Of a DNA stretch of 57,107 nucleotides, positions 1-8,998 are shown piece after piece. The notes under the pieces were generated by a model, which was not told the origin of the DNA, did not search any database, and saw only the letters and a list, made by a program, of their open reading frames with translations. The position numbers and the translations under genes are program-made. The stretch spans positions 1 to 57,107 of the forward strand of contig CABYJE010000005.1 in assembly GCA_902519235.1 (NCBI GenBank), given 5' to 3'. Position 1 is the first letter of the stretch; every line of letters begins with the position of its first letter. The stretch is from an uncultured Prochlorococcus sp. (GTDB lineage: Bacteria; Cyanobacteriota; Cyanobacteriia; PCC-6307; Cyanobiaceae).

Positions 1-1
1 A

Positions 2-1120
2 CCAGGTTTAGAGGGTGTCCCAGTTACTAATTCATCTATCTGTGATATTGACGGCAACAAAGGTAAATTATTATACAGAGGCTACTCCATTGAGGAACTA
101 TCCAAAAAAAGCAGTTTTTTAGAAACTGCTTACCTATTAATTTGGGGTGAATTGCCCACAGCTATTCAACTAAGAGATTTTGAACAAGAAGTTCAAATGC
201 ATCGAAGATTAAGTTTTAGAGTCAGAGATATGATGAAATGTTTCCCTGCGTCAGGTCATCCTATGGACGCTCTTCAATCTAGTGCGGCTTCTTTGGGACT
301 CTTTTATTCACGTAGAGCAATTGATGATCCTAATTATATCTACAACGCAGTAATAAGACTAATAGCAAAAATACCAACTATGATTGCTGCGTTTCAACTT
401 ATTAGAAAAGGACAAGACCCAATTCAGCCAAGAGATGATTTAACTTACTCATCAAATTTTCTTTACATGCTGACTGAAAAAGAACAAGATCCTATAGCTG
501 CAAAAGTTTTTGATAGGTGTTTAATTTTACATGCCGAACATAGTTTAAACGCAAGTACATTTAGCGCTAGAGTAACTGCAAGCACTCTTACAGACCCATA
601 TGCAGTTATAGCCTCTGCAGTAGGAACATTGGCTGGCCCACTCCATGGAGGAGCAAATGAGGATGTGATTGCAATGTTAGAAGAGATAAGAACTCCAGAA
701 AATGCTGCTTCTTTTTTGGATAACGCGATAAAAAATAAAAGTAAGATAATGGGTTTTGGTCATAGAGAATATAAAGTCAAAGATCCAAGAGCAATAATTC
801 TTCAAAAACTTGCAGAGGAGCTTTTTATTAGATTTGGAGCAGATGAAATGTATGAAGTAGCTAAATCACTAGAGGCAGAGGCAATACCGAGACTTGGCCC
901 TAAGGGTATATTCCCTAACGTTGACTTTTATTCTGGTCTTGTTTACAGAAAACTTGGTATTCCTCGCGATTTATTTACACCAATTTTTGCCATATCAAGA
1001 GTTGCTGGATGGTTAGCTCATTGGAGAGAACAACTTGGAGCAAATAGAATTTTTAGACCCTCGCAAATCTATACTGGTTCGGAACCAAGAGATTGGATAA
1101 GCCTAGAAAATAGAGAATAA
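2..1120 (+). CDS. gltA: Citrate synthase, 3' part (5' end outside window)
   Basis: Condenses acetyl-CoA with oxaloacetate to citrate, the entry step to 2-oxoglutarate in the incomplete cyanobacterial TCA cycle. The frame is open from base 2, so the start codon lies upstream of the window; internal TTG and ATG codons are not the real start. All three family catalytic residues are visible: His in GPLHGGANE (about base 645), His in GFGHREYK, and Asp in PNVDFYSG. The C-terminus with the GWLAHWREQ segment is complete. It is followed at 75 bases by ndhA on the same strand. Only a few N-terminal residues are missing compared with the usual length of about 375-380. Identification is secure. Confidence 0.96.
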   Translation, partial: PGLEGVPVTNSSICDIDGNKGKLLYRGYSIEELSKKSSFLETAYLLIWGELPTAIQLRDFEQEVQMHRRLSFRVRDMMKCFPASGHPMDALQSSAASLGLFYSRRAIDDPNYIYNAVIRLIAKIPTMIAAFQLIRKGQDPIQPRDDLTYSSNFLYMLTEKEQDPIAAKVFDRCLILHAEHSLNASTFSARVTASTLTDPYAVIASAVGTLAGPLHGGANEDVIAMLEEIRTPENAASFLDNAIKNKSKIMGFGHREYKVKDPRAIILQKLAEELFIRFGADEMYEVAKSLEAEAIPRLGPKGIFPNVDFYSGLVYRKLGIPRDLFTPIFAISRVAGWLAHWREQLGANRIFRPSQIYTGSEPRDWISLENRE

Positions 1121-1195
1121 TATTTGCAGCTTTTCATAAAAAACACACATATTGTTTGTGAAGAGTTAATGTATTAAGTAAATACCATAAAAATT

Positions 1196-2314
1196 TTGGA
1201 TTACGGATTAGATCTTGAATATAGTTTTAATGAATTTTTAAAAGGTTTTGGCCTTTCCAGTGAAATCGCTCATATAATTTGGCTCCCTCTACCGATGCTT
1301 TTAGTTCTAGTTGCGGCAGTTGTTGGCGTTTTAGTAACAGTTTGGCTTGAAAGGAAAATATCTGCTGCTGCTCAACAAAGAATAGGACCCGAATATGCAG
1401 GAGCTCTTGGCGTTCTCCAACCAATTGCAGATGGTCTAAAGTTACTCGTCAAAGAAGATATTATTCCTGCCAAAGCAGATGGAATACTCTTCACTGCAGG
1501 ACCTATATTAGTTCTTGTTCCTGTAATTCTCTCCTGGCTAATTGTTCCTTTTGGACAAAACCTTTTAATAAGTAATGTTGGTATTGGAATTTTCCTATGG
1601 ATCGCTTTAAGTAGTATCCAACCAATTGGACTTCTTATGAGCGGATATGCATCAAATAATAAATATTCATTATTAGGTGGATTAAGAGCAGCAGCTCAAT
1701 CAATAAGTTACGAAATCCCTTTAGCTTTATCAGTATTAGCTATCGTACTAATGACAAATTCTCTTAGTACTATTGACATTGTTAACCAACAAAGTGGTGC
1801 TGGAATCCTAAGTTGGAATATTTGGAGACAACCAGTTGGTTTTATTGTCTTTTGGATTTGTGCTCTTGCAGAATGTGAAAGACTTCCATTTGACTTACCT
1901 GAAGCTGAAGAAGAATTAGTTGCAGGATATCAAACTGAATATGCAGGGATGAAATTTGCATTGTTTTACCTTGGTAGTTACATAAATTTAATTCTTTCAG
2001 CATTATTGGTATCAATACTTTATTTGGGGGGATGGGGTTTTCCTATTCCAGTTGAATTAATAGCTAAGTTTCTTAATTTACCAATTAATGCACCCTTCAT
2101 TCAGGTTTTCACTGCATCAATAGGTATTGTAATGACTGTTTTAAAAGCATATCTTTTAGTTTTCATTGCAATATTATTACGTTGGACAACTCCTAGAGTA
2201 AGAATAGATCAACTTTTAGATCTAGGATGGAAGTTTCTCCTTCCAATTTCTCTTGCTAATCTTTTGATAACTGCAGGATTAAAACTTGCTTTTCCCAAGT
2301 TCTTTGGTGGTTAA
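1196..2314 (+). CDS. ndhA: NDH-1 subunit 1 (NdhA)
   Basis: Membrane subunit of the thylakoid NDH-1 complex, at the junction between the peripheral arm and the membrane arm near the plastoquinone site. The 372-residue length is normal for cyanobacterial NdhA. About eight hydrophobic segments are seen, together with family blocks [18 protein letters not shown] near residue 50 and [22 protein letters not shown] near 225, which form the quinone-site loops. The start is TTG at 1196; the preceding bases are AT-rich without a clear ribosome site, and the N-terminus [11 protein letters not shown] agrees with the family. It heads the ndhA-ndhI-ndhG-ndhE run, and a perfect hairpin lies just after its stop codon. 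Confidence 0.96.
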   Translation: MDYGLDLEYSFNEFLKGFGLSSEIAHIIWLPLPMLLVLVAAVVGVLVTVWLERKISAAAQQRIGPEYAGALGVLQPIADGLKLLVKEDIIPAKADGILFTAGPILVLVPVILSWLIVPFGQNLLISNVGIGIFLWIALSSIQPIGLLMSGYASNNKYSLLGGLRAAAQSISYEIPLALSVLAIVLMTNSLSTIDIVNQQSGAGILSWNIWRQPVGFIVFWICALAECERLPFDLPEAEEELVAGYQTEYAGMKFALFYLGSYINLILSALLVSILYLGGWGFPIPVELIAKFLNLPINAPFIQVFTASIGIVMTVLKAYLLVFIAILLRWTTPRVRIDQLLDLGWKFLLPISLANLLITAGLKLAFPKFFGG

Positions 2315-2340
2315 ATTTAAGTAAAAATACTTAAATTTAA
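2311..2340. repeat. Perfect hairpin between ndhA and ndhI
   Basis: Two 13-base arms (2311-2323 and 2328-2340) are exact reverse complements around an AAAA loop. The first arm begins over the ndhA stop codon. The stem is almost all A/T with one G-C pair per arm, and there is no following T-run, so it is probably an mRNA processing or stability element in the ndh operon rather than a strong terminator. Confidence 0.5.
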
Positions 2341-2383
2341 AATTATTCCACTAAAATAAAGATAACTAAGTAAATTTTTCAAA

Positions 2384-3010
2384 ATGAACAATTTTCTTCA
2401 ACAAATAAACAGTTATATAAAAGAAGCATTTAATGCTGGGAAATATTTATACAATGGTATATCTGTAACTTTTGATCATCTTCGAAGAAGACCTGTTACT
2501 GTGCAATATCCATATGAAAAATTAATACCCTCTGAAAGATATAGAGGACGAATCCATTATGAATTCGATAAATGTATTGCATGTGAAGTTTGTGTAAGAG
2601 TATGTCCCATAAATCTACCAGTAGTTGATTGGGTAATGAATAAAGAAACCAAAAAAAAGGAACTTAGAAATTATTCAATAGATTTTGGAGTTTGTATATT
2701 TTGCGGAAATTGTGTTGAATATTGTCCAACTAATTGTCTATCTATGACCGAAGAATATGAATTAGCTACTTTCGACAGACACAATCTAAACTTCGATAAT
2801 GTCGCACTTGGTAGACTACCTACAAACGTCACAACAGATCCATCAGTTAAACCTCTAAGAGAACTTGCCTATCTTCCTAAAGGTGTTATGGACCCTCATG
2901 AAATACCAGCTTCAGATTCTAGAGTTGGTAAATTACCTGAAGAAGTTTATGATTGGATGAGGCCTGAGTCCAATGAAAATAATGATAAAGTTTCTAATCC
3001 AACCAATTAA
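2384..3010 (+). CDS. ndhI: NDH-1 subunit I, 2x[4Fe-4S] (NdhI)
   Basis: Iron-sulfur subunit of the NDH-1 peripheral arm that passes electrons toward plastoquinone. Two ferredoxin-type motifs are intact: Cys64-Cys67-Cys70-Cys74 ([12 protein letters not shown]) and Cys104-Cys107-Cys110-Cys114 ([12 protein letters not shown]), each sufficient for one 4Fe-4S cluster. The protein has 208 residues, with a basic N-terminal region containing [16 protein letters not shown] and a hydrophilic tail, as in other cyanobacterial NdhI. It lies 69 bases after ndhA and 13 bases before ndhG on the same strand, so the genes are very likely cotranscribed. The ATG start fits the family N-terminus. Confidence 0.97.
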   Translation: MNNFLQQINSYIKEAFNAGKYLYNGISVTFDHLRRRPVTVQYPYEKLIPSERYRGRIHYEFDKCIACEVCVRVCPINLPVVDWVMNKETKKKELRNYSIDFGVCIFCGNCVEYCPTNCLSMTEEYELATFDRHNLNFDNVALGRLPTNVTTDPSVKPLRELAYLPKGVMDPHEIPASDSRVGKLPEEVYDWMRPESNENNDKVSNPTN

Positions 3011-3023
3011 TTCCCATTAATTT

Positions 3024-3623
3024 ATGTCCATTGCAATAACAACTCAATTTATTTGTTTTACAGTTCTATCTTTAGTTGTCATTATTGGAGCCCTTGGTGT
3101 TGTATTGCTAGAAAGTATTGTTTATTCAGCCTTTCTCCTTGGAGGAGTTTTCATGAGCGTGGCAGGGTTATATCTCCTTTTAAATGCAAGTTTTGTCGCT
3201 GCAGCACAAGTTTTAGTTTACGTGGGTGCAGTTAATGTATTAATAATTTTTGCAATAATGCTAGTTAACAAAAAAGAAGATTTAAAACCTATCAATGACA
3301 TTAAATCGAGAAGAATTATATCAACGTCGATATGTTTAACCCTATTAAGCCTTCTAATAAGAGTTGACTTGACCAATGTATGGAGCCTATCAAGTCCTCA
3401 AAACTCTATTGGTGAAGAATCAACTATAAGGATTGGTGAGCATCTATTTAGTGATTATTTACTCCCATTTGAAGTTGCTTCAGTTTTACTTTTAATGGCA
3501 ATGATTGGGGCTATTGTATTAGCTAGAAGAGATGTAATGAGCCAAGATATTTCGACAGGACTACCTGTTGATCAAGAGTTAATTGAAAAATCATCTGAAC
3601 CATTACTTACAAATAAAAATTAA
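3024..3623 (+). CDS. ndhG: NDH-1 subunit 6 (NdhG)
   Basis: Membrane-arm subunit of NDH-1 (NuoJ/ND6 family). The 199-residue protein has five predicted hydrophobic segments, including the conserved third-helix block VAAAQVLVYVGAVNVLIIFAIML near residues 58-80, where the NuoJ family carries its pi-bulge. The last membrane segment (about 145-165) ends in AIVLARRD, followed by a hydrophilic tail. It starts 13 bases after ndhI and ends 18 bases before ndhE, consistent with one operon. A short overlapping frame on the same strand at 3053-3235 is a shadow. Confidence 0.95.
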   Translation: MSIAITTQFICFTVLSLVVIIGALGVVLLESIVYSAFLLGGVFMSVAGLYLLLNASFVAAAQVLVYVGAVNVLIIFAIMLVNKKEDLKPINDIKSRRIISTSICLTLLSLLIRVDLTNVWSLSSPQNSIGEESTIRIGEHLFSDYLLPFEVASVLLLMAMIGAIVLARRDVMSQDISTGLPVDQELIEKSSEPLLTNKN

Positions 3624-3641
3624 CCTTTACACTTTCTTATT

Positions 3642-3962
3642 ATGAATTTAGAATCTATTCCTCTTCAAGCTTTTTTGATAGTATCTTCAGTACTATTTTG
3701 TATTGGTATTTGGGGGTTATTAAATAGCAGAAATGCAGTCAGAGTTCTAATGAGTATTGAATTAATGCTGAATGCGGTAAATATAAACTTGATGGCGTTT
3801 TCTTCCTATATTGATAATAATTTAATTCAAGGACAAGTTTTTGCGATTTTTGTAATTACTGTTGCTGCAGCAGAAGCAGCCGTTGGGCTAGCTATATTGT
3901 TATCTCTTTACAGGAATAGGGTGACTGTAGATATGGAAAGTTTTAATTTATTAAAATGGTAA
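3642..3962 (+). CDS. ndhE: NDH-1 subunit 4L (NdhE)
   Basis: Small membrane-arm subunit of NDH-1 (NuoK/ND4L family) taking part in proton pumping. At 106 residues it shows three hydrophobic segments. The family glutamates are present in the membrane segments: [13 protein letters not shown] near residue 40 and [13 protein letters not shown] near residue 75. It is the last ndh gene of this run and stops 9 bases before the NAD kinase start, so the kinase is probably on the same transcript. Identification is secure from sequence and position. Confidence 0.96.
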   Translation: MNLESIPLQAFLIVSSVLFCIGIWGLLNSRNAVRVLMSIELMLNAVNINLMAFSSYIDNNLIQGQVFAIFVITVAAAEAAVGLAILLSLYRNRVTVDMESFNLLKW

Positions 3963-3971
3963 AAGCATTAA

Positions 3972-4883
3972 ATGAAACTTTCATTAGTGCTCATTGTATA
4001 TCGTTCAGATAGTTCTATAGCTCTTAAGGCTTCAAAATTTTGTGAAGAAGTCCTAAAGGCCAAAAATATAAAATCTATAAGGATTGAAAGCGATTTTCAA
4101 AAAGATCAAATTGAAAAATATCTTTGTAATTCAGACTTGCAACCAAATATTGGAATAATTCTTGGTGGTGATGGAACATTCCTAAAATGTGCAAATGCTT
4201 TAGCAGATTATGATATTCCTTTATTGAGCATTAATATTGGCGGCAATTTGGGTTTTCTTACTCAAGAAAAAGATTTTTTATTTGAAAAATCTTTTATTGA
4301 AATTCTTGAAAATGAAGAATATATCATTGATTATCGGAATAGATTAAATTGTGATGTTTATATTAGTGGAACAAGTCCTGAAAAAGAAATTATAAAAAGC
4401 TATGACGCATTAAATGATTTTTATTTTAAATCTGTCGAAGAAGATATTTCTCCTACCAACCAAATACAAATTGAAATAGATAATGAGAAAGTAAACGAAT
4501 ATAAAGGCGATGGATTGATTATATGCACTTCTACTGGTTCAACAGCATACTCAATGGCTGCAGGGGGGCCAATTGTACATCCTGATATAGATGCAATGAT
4601 AATTAACCCTATATGCCCAATGAGTTTAGCTAGTAGACCAATTGTTATTCCAAATACAAGTAAGGTAATAATTAAACCAGTAAAAAAAAGTAAAGGAGCA
4701 ATTAAATTATGGCGAGACGGTTCAAAATGTATGACTATTAAGGAAACTTATTATTGCGAAATCAAAAAAAGTAAATCACCTTGCAAAATAATAAAGTTTA
4801 AAAAAAGCTCTAACTATTACAACACCTTAATAAAAAAACTAGATTGGAAAGGAGATCTATCTTTAAAAAACTCAAACACTTAA
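3972..4883 (+). CDS. nadK: NAD kinase
   Basis: Phosphorylates NAD+ to NADP+ in the cytoplasm. The 303-residue protein carries the signature GGDGT at residues 65-69, the downstream NxGxxGFL block ([10 protein letters not shown]), and the C-terminal substrate region [22 protein letters not shown] typical of the PpnK family. Cyanobacteria usually encode two NAD kinases; this one follows the ndh genes, which suits supply of NADP+ next to NDH-1. Its TAA overlaps the ATG of the next gene by one base (TAATG), suggesting translational coupling. Motifs and length leave little doubt. Confidence 0.95.
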   Translation: MKLSLVLIVYRSDSSIALKASKFCEEVLKAKNIKSIRIESDFQKDQIEKYLCNSDLQPNIGIILGGDGTFLKCANALADYDIPLLSINIGGNLGFLTQEKDFLFEKSFIEILENEEYIIDYRNRLNCDVYISGTSPEKEIIKSYDALNDFYFKSVEEDISPTNQIQIEIDNEKVNEYKGDGLIICTSTGSTAYSMAAGGPIVHPDIDAMIINPICPMSLASRPIVIPNTSKVIIKPVKKSKGAIKLWRDGSKCMTIKETYYCEIKKSKSPCKIIKFKKSSNYYNTLIKKLDWKGDLSLKNSNT

Positions 4884-5350
4884 TGGCCTTAGAAATAGAA
4901 AGACGATTTCTTATAAAAAATGATGATTGGAAAGAATTCATCACTAAAAAGATTGTTATTGAACAAGGATATTTAACTAAAAATTTAGATGATTGGATTA
5001 TTAGGATAAGGTTTACCGAGAAAGACTTTAAAATCGCACTCAAAAAACATATCAAAAGCTTTACCAACTTTGAATTTGAATACTCCATCCCTCAAAAAGA
5101 TGGTGAAACAATAATGTCAAATCTTTCAAATACAATAAAAAAAGAAAGATTTTTTCTAGAAATTAAAAATAAATCTTGGATTATAGATTGCTTTAAAGAA
5201 AATAATTATCCACTTGAAATTGCAGAAATTGAACTCTCTAAGGAAGAGGAAGATCTCAGTCTTCCATCCTTCATCTCAAAAGAAATTACTGGTCTGACCT
5301 ATTACTCTAATTTCAGCCTTGCTAAAAATCCTTACTCAAAATGGAAATAA
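4883..5350 (+). CDS. CYTH-domain protein (triphosphate tunnel metalloenzyme family)
   Basis: CYTH/TTM proteins bind triphosphorylated substrates in an eight-strand tunnel; many bacterial members hydrolyse inorganic tripolyphosphate. The start used is the ATG at 4883, which overlaps the nadK stop codon, because the family signature then sits at the N-terminus: [12 protein letters not shown] longer frame to 4844 would lie inside nadK. The 155-residue length matches bacterial CYTH proteins. The usual ExExK reads ExExR here (Glu4, Glu6, Arg8), a conservative change of the signature lysine. Alternating charged strands follow (IRIRF, FKIALKKH). The substrate is not identifiable from sequence. Confidence 0.82.
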   Translation: MALEIERRFLIKNDDWKEFITKKIVIEQGYLTKNLDDWIIRIRFTEKDFKIALKKHIKSFTNFEFEYSIPQKDGETIMSNLSNTIKKERFFLEIKNKSWIIDCFKENNYPLEIAEIELSKEEEDLSLPSFISKEITGLTYYSNFSLAKNPYSKWK

Positions 5351-5445
5351 AACTATTTGACAACTTTCAAAAGTAGCTAGTCAAAGGAGTCACTCTTCCT
5401 TTATATTTTCTTTATATTTAGACTTAATAATTATTTTTTTTTCAG

Positions 5446-5634
5446 ATGTATGGTCTTTATGACAAAGAAGGAATATTGAGGTTTGTTGATTCAGACAAAG
5501 ATGCATGTATTGCATATGCTGAACTCTTCGAATTAAGTTCTACGAATTATTGTTTAATGGATTTGCCTAATGATACAAAAAAAGTAAAAGGCAAAACTAA
5601 TCTTGATCAGAATCTGGGAGTGAACAACAATTAA
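5446..5634 (+). CDS. Small conserved-type hypothetical protein, 62 aa
   Basis: I do not recognise a named family. The 62-residue frame starts with ATG after a T-rich stretch and encodes a soluble, mixed-charge protein (MYGLYDKEGILRFV, then a segment with two Cys residues and a polar Asn-rich tail). The start MYGLYDKEGxxRF looks like a small folded domain rather than a chance frame. Its last 38 bases overlap the 3' end of the LuxR-type gene on the opposite strand, so the two converge. Confidence is moderate because the frame is short and rests on composition and spacing only. Confidence 0.6.
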   Translation: MYGLYDKEGILRFVDSDKDACIAYAELFELSSTNYCLMDLPNDTKKVKGKTNLDQNLGVNNN

Positions 5635-5875
5635 ATCCATCTCTACAAATCTTTCCGTTGTCCATTGCCCAATTCAAAAGTGCTACTCTGTTTTTAGAAC
5701 CAGTTTTTGTAAACATATTACTTACATGATTATCGACGGTTCTTTTACTAATAGTTAGTTTTACAGCAATTTCTTGATTTGTAAGCCCATCAGCTACGAG
5801 ATCAATGATTTCCATCTCTCTTGTTGAGAGACCCATCATATCAATGTTGTTTACTTCTTCTTCAACCATTTGCAT
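5597..5875 (-). CDS. LuxR/GerE-type helix-turn-helix regulator, 92 aa
   Basis: A stand-alone DNA-binding domain of the LuxR/GerE type without a receiver domain. Residues about 15-75 match the family: LSTREMEIIDLVADGLTNQEIA, then ISKRTVDNHVSNMFTKTGSKNRVAL, covering all four helices with the recognition helix near residues 43-56. Full NarL-type regulators have about 210 residues, so this is the output domain alone with a short Cys-containing tail. It ATG-starts at 5875 and is transcribed divergently from metF, whose TTG lies 78 bases away. It converges on the small gene 5446-5634. The target genes are unknown. Confidence 0.85.
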   Translation of the reverse strand: MQMVEEEVNNIDMMGLSTREMEIIDLVADGLTNQEIAVKLTISKRTVDNHVSNMFTKTGSKNRVALLNWAMDNGKICRDGFNCCSLPDSDQD

Positions 5876-5952
5876 TTAAACAGTTCCTTTTTTATATTAA
5901 TTAAGTTTAGCAATCTCAGTACACTTGTTAACCAAGTAGGAAACAAAAGGAA

Positions 5953-6843
5953 TTGAAATCCAAACTTCAGCAGACTTTAGAAAAAAAATCTAAGGTAATA
6001 ACGGCAGAATTAATGCCGCCAAGAGGCGGGAGCCCCATAAGATCTCTTAAGATAGCACAACTTTTGAAAGATAAGGTACATGCTGTTAACATTACGGACG
6101 GAAGCAGAGCTGTAATGAGAATGTGCAGCTTGGCAATGTCCAAACTATTACTGGAGAATGGAATAGAACCAGTAATGCAAATATCTTGTAGAGATCGTAA
6201 TAAAATTGCTTTACAATCAGACATTCTGGGAGCAAATGCTTTAGGAATTAGAAACATTTTATGCATTACTGGTGATTCAGTAAAAGCAGGAGATCAACAA
6301 GATGCTAAGGCAGTTCATGAGTTTGAGTCAGTTAGATTACTTCAACAAATTCAGGCATTCAATAAAGGAAGTGATCCTACTCTAGGGGAACTTTCCGATA
6401 AAAAAACCTCTATTTTTGCAGGTGCCGCAGCTGATCCAAATTGCAGGAATCAAAGAAGTTTAGAAAATAGAATGAGAAAGAAAAAAGAGGCTGGAGCTGG
6501 CTTTATACAAACTCAAATGGTTATGGAAAAAGAAAACTTGATAGAATTTTGCGAAAAAATTAGCAATCCTCTTGAAATTCCTGTAATTGCAGGTGTATTT
6601 CTATTAAAGTCTTACAAAAACGCTCTCTTCATAAACAAATACGTTCCGGGAGCAAACATCCCTGAAAATATCTTAAATCGTCTTAGAGATGCTAAAGATC
6701 CTTTACATGAAGGTATTGAAATTGCAGCTGAACAAGCTCATGATTTTATAAATATCGCAAATGGTATTCATCTGATGGCCGTAAAGGCAGAGCATTTAAT
6801 TCCTGAGATTCTTGAAAAAGCTAATCTTAGTCTGGAATATTAA
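5953..6843 (+). CDS. metF: Methylenetetrahydrofolate reductase (MetF)
   Basis: Reduces 5,10-methylene-THF to 5-methyl-THF for methionine synthesis, using a TIM-barrel FAD domain. The 296-residue protein contains ITAELMPPRGGSP near residue 17 (Glu21 in the place of the family catalytic Glu), VNITDGSRAVMRM, the LGIRNILCITGD strand and FAGAAADPN. A late segment, AGAGFIQTQMVM, forms part of the folate/NADH site. The start used is TTG at 5953, since no ATG precedes the conserved N-terminus. The 3' end overlaps the convergent sugar-nucleotide transferase by 17 bases. Confidence 0.94.
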   Translation: MKSKLQQTLEKKSKVITAELMPPRGGSPIRSLKIAQLLKDKVHAVNITDGSRAVMRMCSLAMSKLLLENGIEPVMQISCRDRNKIALQSDILGANALGIRNILCITGDSVKAGDQQDAKAVHEFESVRLLQQIQAFNKGSDPTLGELSDKKTSIFAGAAADPNCRNQRSLENRMRKKKEAGAGFIQTQMVMEKENLIEFCEKISNPLEIPVIAGVFLLKSYKNALFINKYVPGANIPENILNRLRDAKDPLHEGIEIAAEQAHDFINIANGIHLMAVKAEHLIPEILEKANLSLEY

Positions 6844-8005
6844 TCAAATCAGTACCTAACAATTCCGCCATTGCCTTTTGCTGTGGAGATGGCTCAGTCA
6901 AATCAGATCTTCTTGAATCAGTTATCAACCAATCCAGAGATGCATCTTGCAAATCAAAGTGATCTCCATTTTTATCGACACAATATTTACCAAAAACTAA
7001 CTTATCCATAAGTCTTACACCTTTACCAATTTTAGAATAATCAAAAATAATTGAATTATCTATAGTTGCTCCCTCGCAAATGCAACAACTTGGTCCAATC
7101 ATAGAAGGGCCAATAATAGTTGCTCCATCTTCGATCCTAGTCATACCTCCTATATAAACCGGCCCAGTAATATTAACCTTTTCCCAGTTAGCCGCTACAT
7201 TTAAACCGGTAAAAACTCCTGGTTTTATTTCCTTACCTGGTATTTGCACTTGTCTTACCTTGCCTTGCAATACATTTCTAATAGCACTCCAATAATCAGG
7301 AACTTTTCCAATATCTACCCATTCAAAATCCATTGGTAATGCAAAAAATGGTAAGTTCATTTCAACAAGTTTAGGAAAAAGATCAGCTCCAATATCAAAC
7401 TTCTCTGCTGAAGGTATATAATCAAAGATTTCAGGTTCGAAAAGATAAATTCCTGTATTTATACATTCACTTAAAGCTTGATCAACTGCTGGCTTTTCCT
7501 GAAAAGCATTTATCCGGCCGTTTTCATCAGAAACTACAACACCGTAACTTGATACTTGATCTTTAGTTACCTTCTTTGTTATTAAGCTAGCAATAGCTCC
7601 TTTCTGCTTATGTTTTTTAACAGCTTGAGTTAAATCTAAATCAACTAAAGCATCACCACATAAAACGACAAAAGTTTCATCAAAGAAATTTTGAAAATCC
7701 TGAATTTTTTTTAATCCTCCTGCAGATCCCAAAGCATCACCTATTAATTCTCCATCTTCAATTCTTCCCTCAAAACTATAAGCAATTTCTACTCCAAATC
7801 TTTGCCCATCCCTAAAATAATTTTCAATTTCTTCAGCCAGATGAGAAACATTTACCATTATTTCCTTAAAGTTATGTTCTCTTAAAAGTTCCAAGAGAAA
7901 CTCCATAACAGGTTTTTGCAAAATCGGAATCATCGGTTTCGGAATCACATGCGTAATAGGCTGAACACGTGTACCCTTACCTGCAGCAAGTATCATTGCC
8001 TTCAT
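6827..8005 (-). CDS. Sugar-1-phosphate nucleotidyltransferase with left-handed beta-helix (GDP-mannose/UDP-glucose pyrophosphorylase-like)
   Basis: Transfers a nucleotide to a sugar 1-phosphate. The N-terminal catalytic domain shows LAAGKGTRVQPIT at residues 6-18 and the KPM contact at 23-25, then VLCGDALVDLDL (metal-binding Asp) and WVDIGKVPDYWSA. The C-terminal part from about residue 250 has hexapeptide-type repeats (VYIGGMTRIEDGATIIGPSMIGPSC). The 392-residue length matches the cyanobacterial proteins annotated as mannose-1-phosphate guanylyltransferase, a group that also includes the non-GalU UDP-glucose pyrophosphorylase CugP. I cannot tell which nucleotide or sugar is used. It converges on metF with a short overlap. 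Confidence 0.88.
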   Translation of the reverse strand: MKAMILAAGKGTRVQPITHVIPKPMIPILQKPVMEFLLELLREHNFKEIMVNVSHLAEEIENYFRDGQRFGVEIAYSFEGRIEDGELIGDALGSAGGLKKIQDFQNFFDETFVVLCGDALVDLDLTQAVKKHKQKGAIASLITKKVTKDQVSSYGVVVSDENGRINAFQEKPAVDQALSECINTGIYLFEPEIFDYIPSAEKFDIGADLFPKLVEMNLPFFALPMDFEWVDIGKVPDYWSAIRNVLQGKVRQVQIPGKEIKPGVFTGLNVAANWEKVNITGPVYIGGMTRIEDGATIIGPSMIGPSCCICEGATIDNSIIFDYSKIGKGVRLMDKLVFGKYCVDKNGDHFDLQDASLDWLITDSRRSDLTEPSPQQKAMAELLGTDLINIPD

Positions 8006-8053
8006 GAATTCAAAACCTCTTTTTAAAGATTATACTTTATTACTAATAAGCTC

Positions 8054-8875
8054 CTAAACAGCAGAAGGAACTGTCTTGGTTACATCAAGATTCTCTATAG
8101 GCAATTGAGCTAAACCTCCTTCAGGAATTATTCTTTTAATTTGAATTGGGCCATATAAGGAGTTAATTTGTTTAATTTCAATTTTGTTTTCAGATGATAA
8201 AAATAACAAGGCCCAAAAAACCCCTAAACGATCTTTATCTAAATCATTTTTTACAACATTTTGCCATTTCTCAACTAGATATTCAAAATCTGTCCACTGT
8301 AATGCTTTTTCCCACCCATCAATAAATTTACCTAGTGCTTTAGTGGTTTCCGGTAGTTTCTCACGATGCGCTAATGATTTTACTTGAGAAATTAAAGCTT
8401 TATCTGAATATTTTTTATTTCTTTTTCTCTTCATTAGTAGAAGGTCTTGGGTTTCTATAACTTCAGCAATAGACTCTAAGTGACTTACCAGTTCTCCCAG
8501 AGTTGTTGTACGTTTGAGAATTGGTTGTGCTATTGACCTCCTCCTTAGATATTTTTCAGGATATTTTGGTATATCAAATTCTTGGTCAATCCAATCTTGA
8601 TCATCCAAGTCAAAATCATCTTCAAAATCGGAAGAATTGTCTTTGAAAACATCAGATTCCAAAACTTGAGCCTTTAAATTAACAAGTACGGAAGCAGCAA
8701 AAAAAGCTTCGCTTGTCTCAGATAAATCCTTGTGATAGGAACTTTTGCTATATGATTTGCTGCCGAAAGATTGTGAATATTGCTCTAAAAAACTATCAAT
8801 TACACTTATTACATCAATATCCCATGGATCAAGATCACCTTTACCAGCGGCGTCTTGAAGAAACTTAATCAACAA
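8054..8875 (-). CDS. scpA: Segregation and condensation protein A (ScpA)
   Basis: Kleisin subunit that bridges the SMC heads with ScpB in chromosome condensation. The N-terminal block LIKFLQDAAGKGDLDPWDIDVISVIDSFLEQY and the C-terminal winged-helix region (FWALLFLSSENKIEIKQ) are the two SMC-binding ends; an acidic, low-complexity linker lies between (about residues 85-110). The start is uncertain: TTG at 8875 gives 273 residues, but the frame continues upstream without a stop for over 20 codons and reads GPRL just before this TTG, as expected in the family, with no ATG or GTG seen there. The gene follows ndhD on the same strand after a spacer of about 120 bases. Confidence 0.87.
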   Translation of the reverse strand: MLIKFLQDAAGKGDLDPWDIDVISVIDSFLEQYSQSFGSKSYSKSSYHKDLSETSEAFFAASVLVNLKAQVLESDVFKDNSSDFEDDFDLDDQDWIDQEFDIPKYPEKYLRRRSIAQPILKRTTTLGELVSHLESIAEVIETQDLLLMKRKRNKKYSDKALISQVKSLAHREKLPETTKALGKFIDGWEKALQWTDFEYLVEKWQNVVKNDLDKDRLGVFWALLFLSSENKIEIKQINSLYGPIQIKRIIPEGGLAQLPIENLDVTKTVPSAV

Positions 8876-8998
8876 TCTAGGCCCTAATTGCTGTCTATGA
8901 ATAGGGTTGTAATTAGATATTTTTAAATTGGGAATAACTATACATAAGATATACCCTTAATTATTTAATGCCAAACAATATCTCATTAATTTTAAGAA

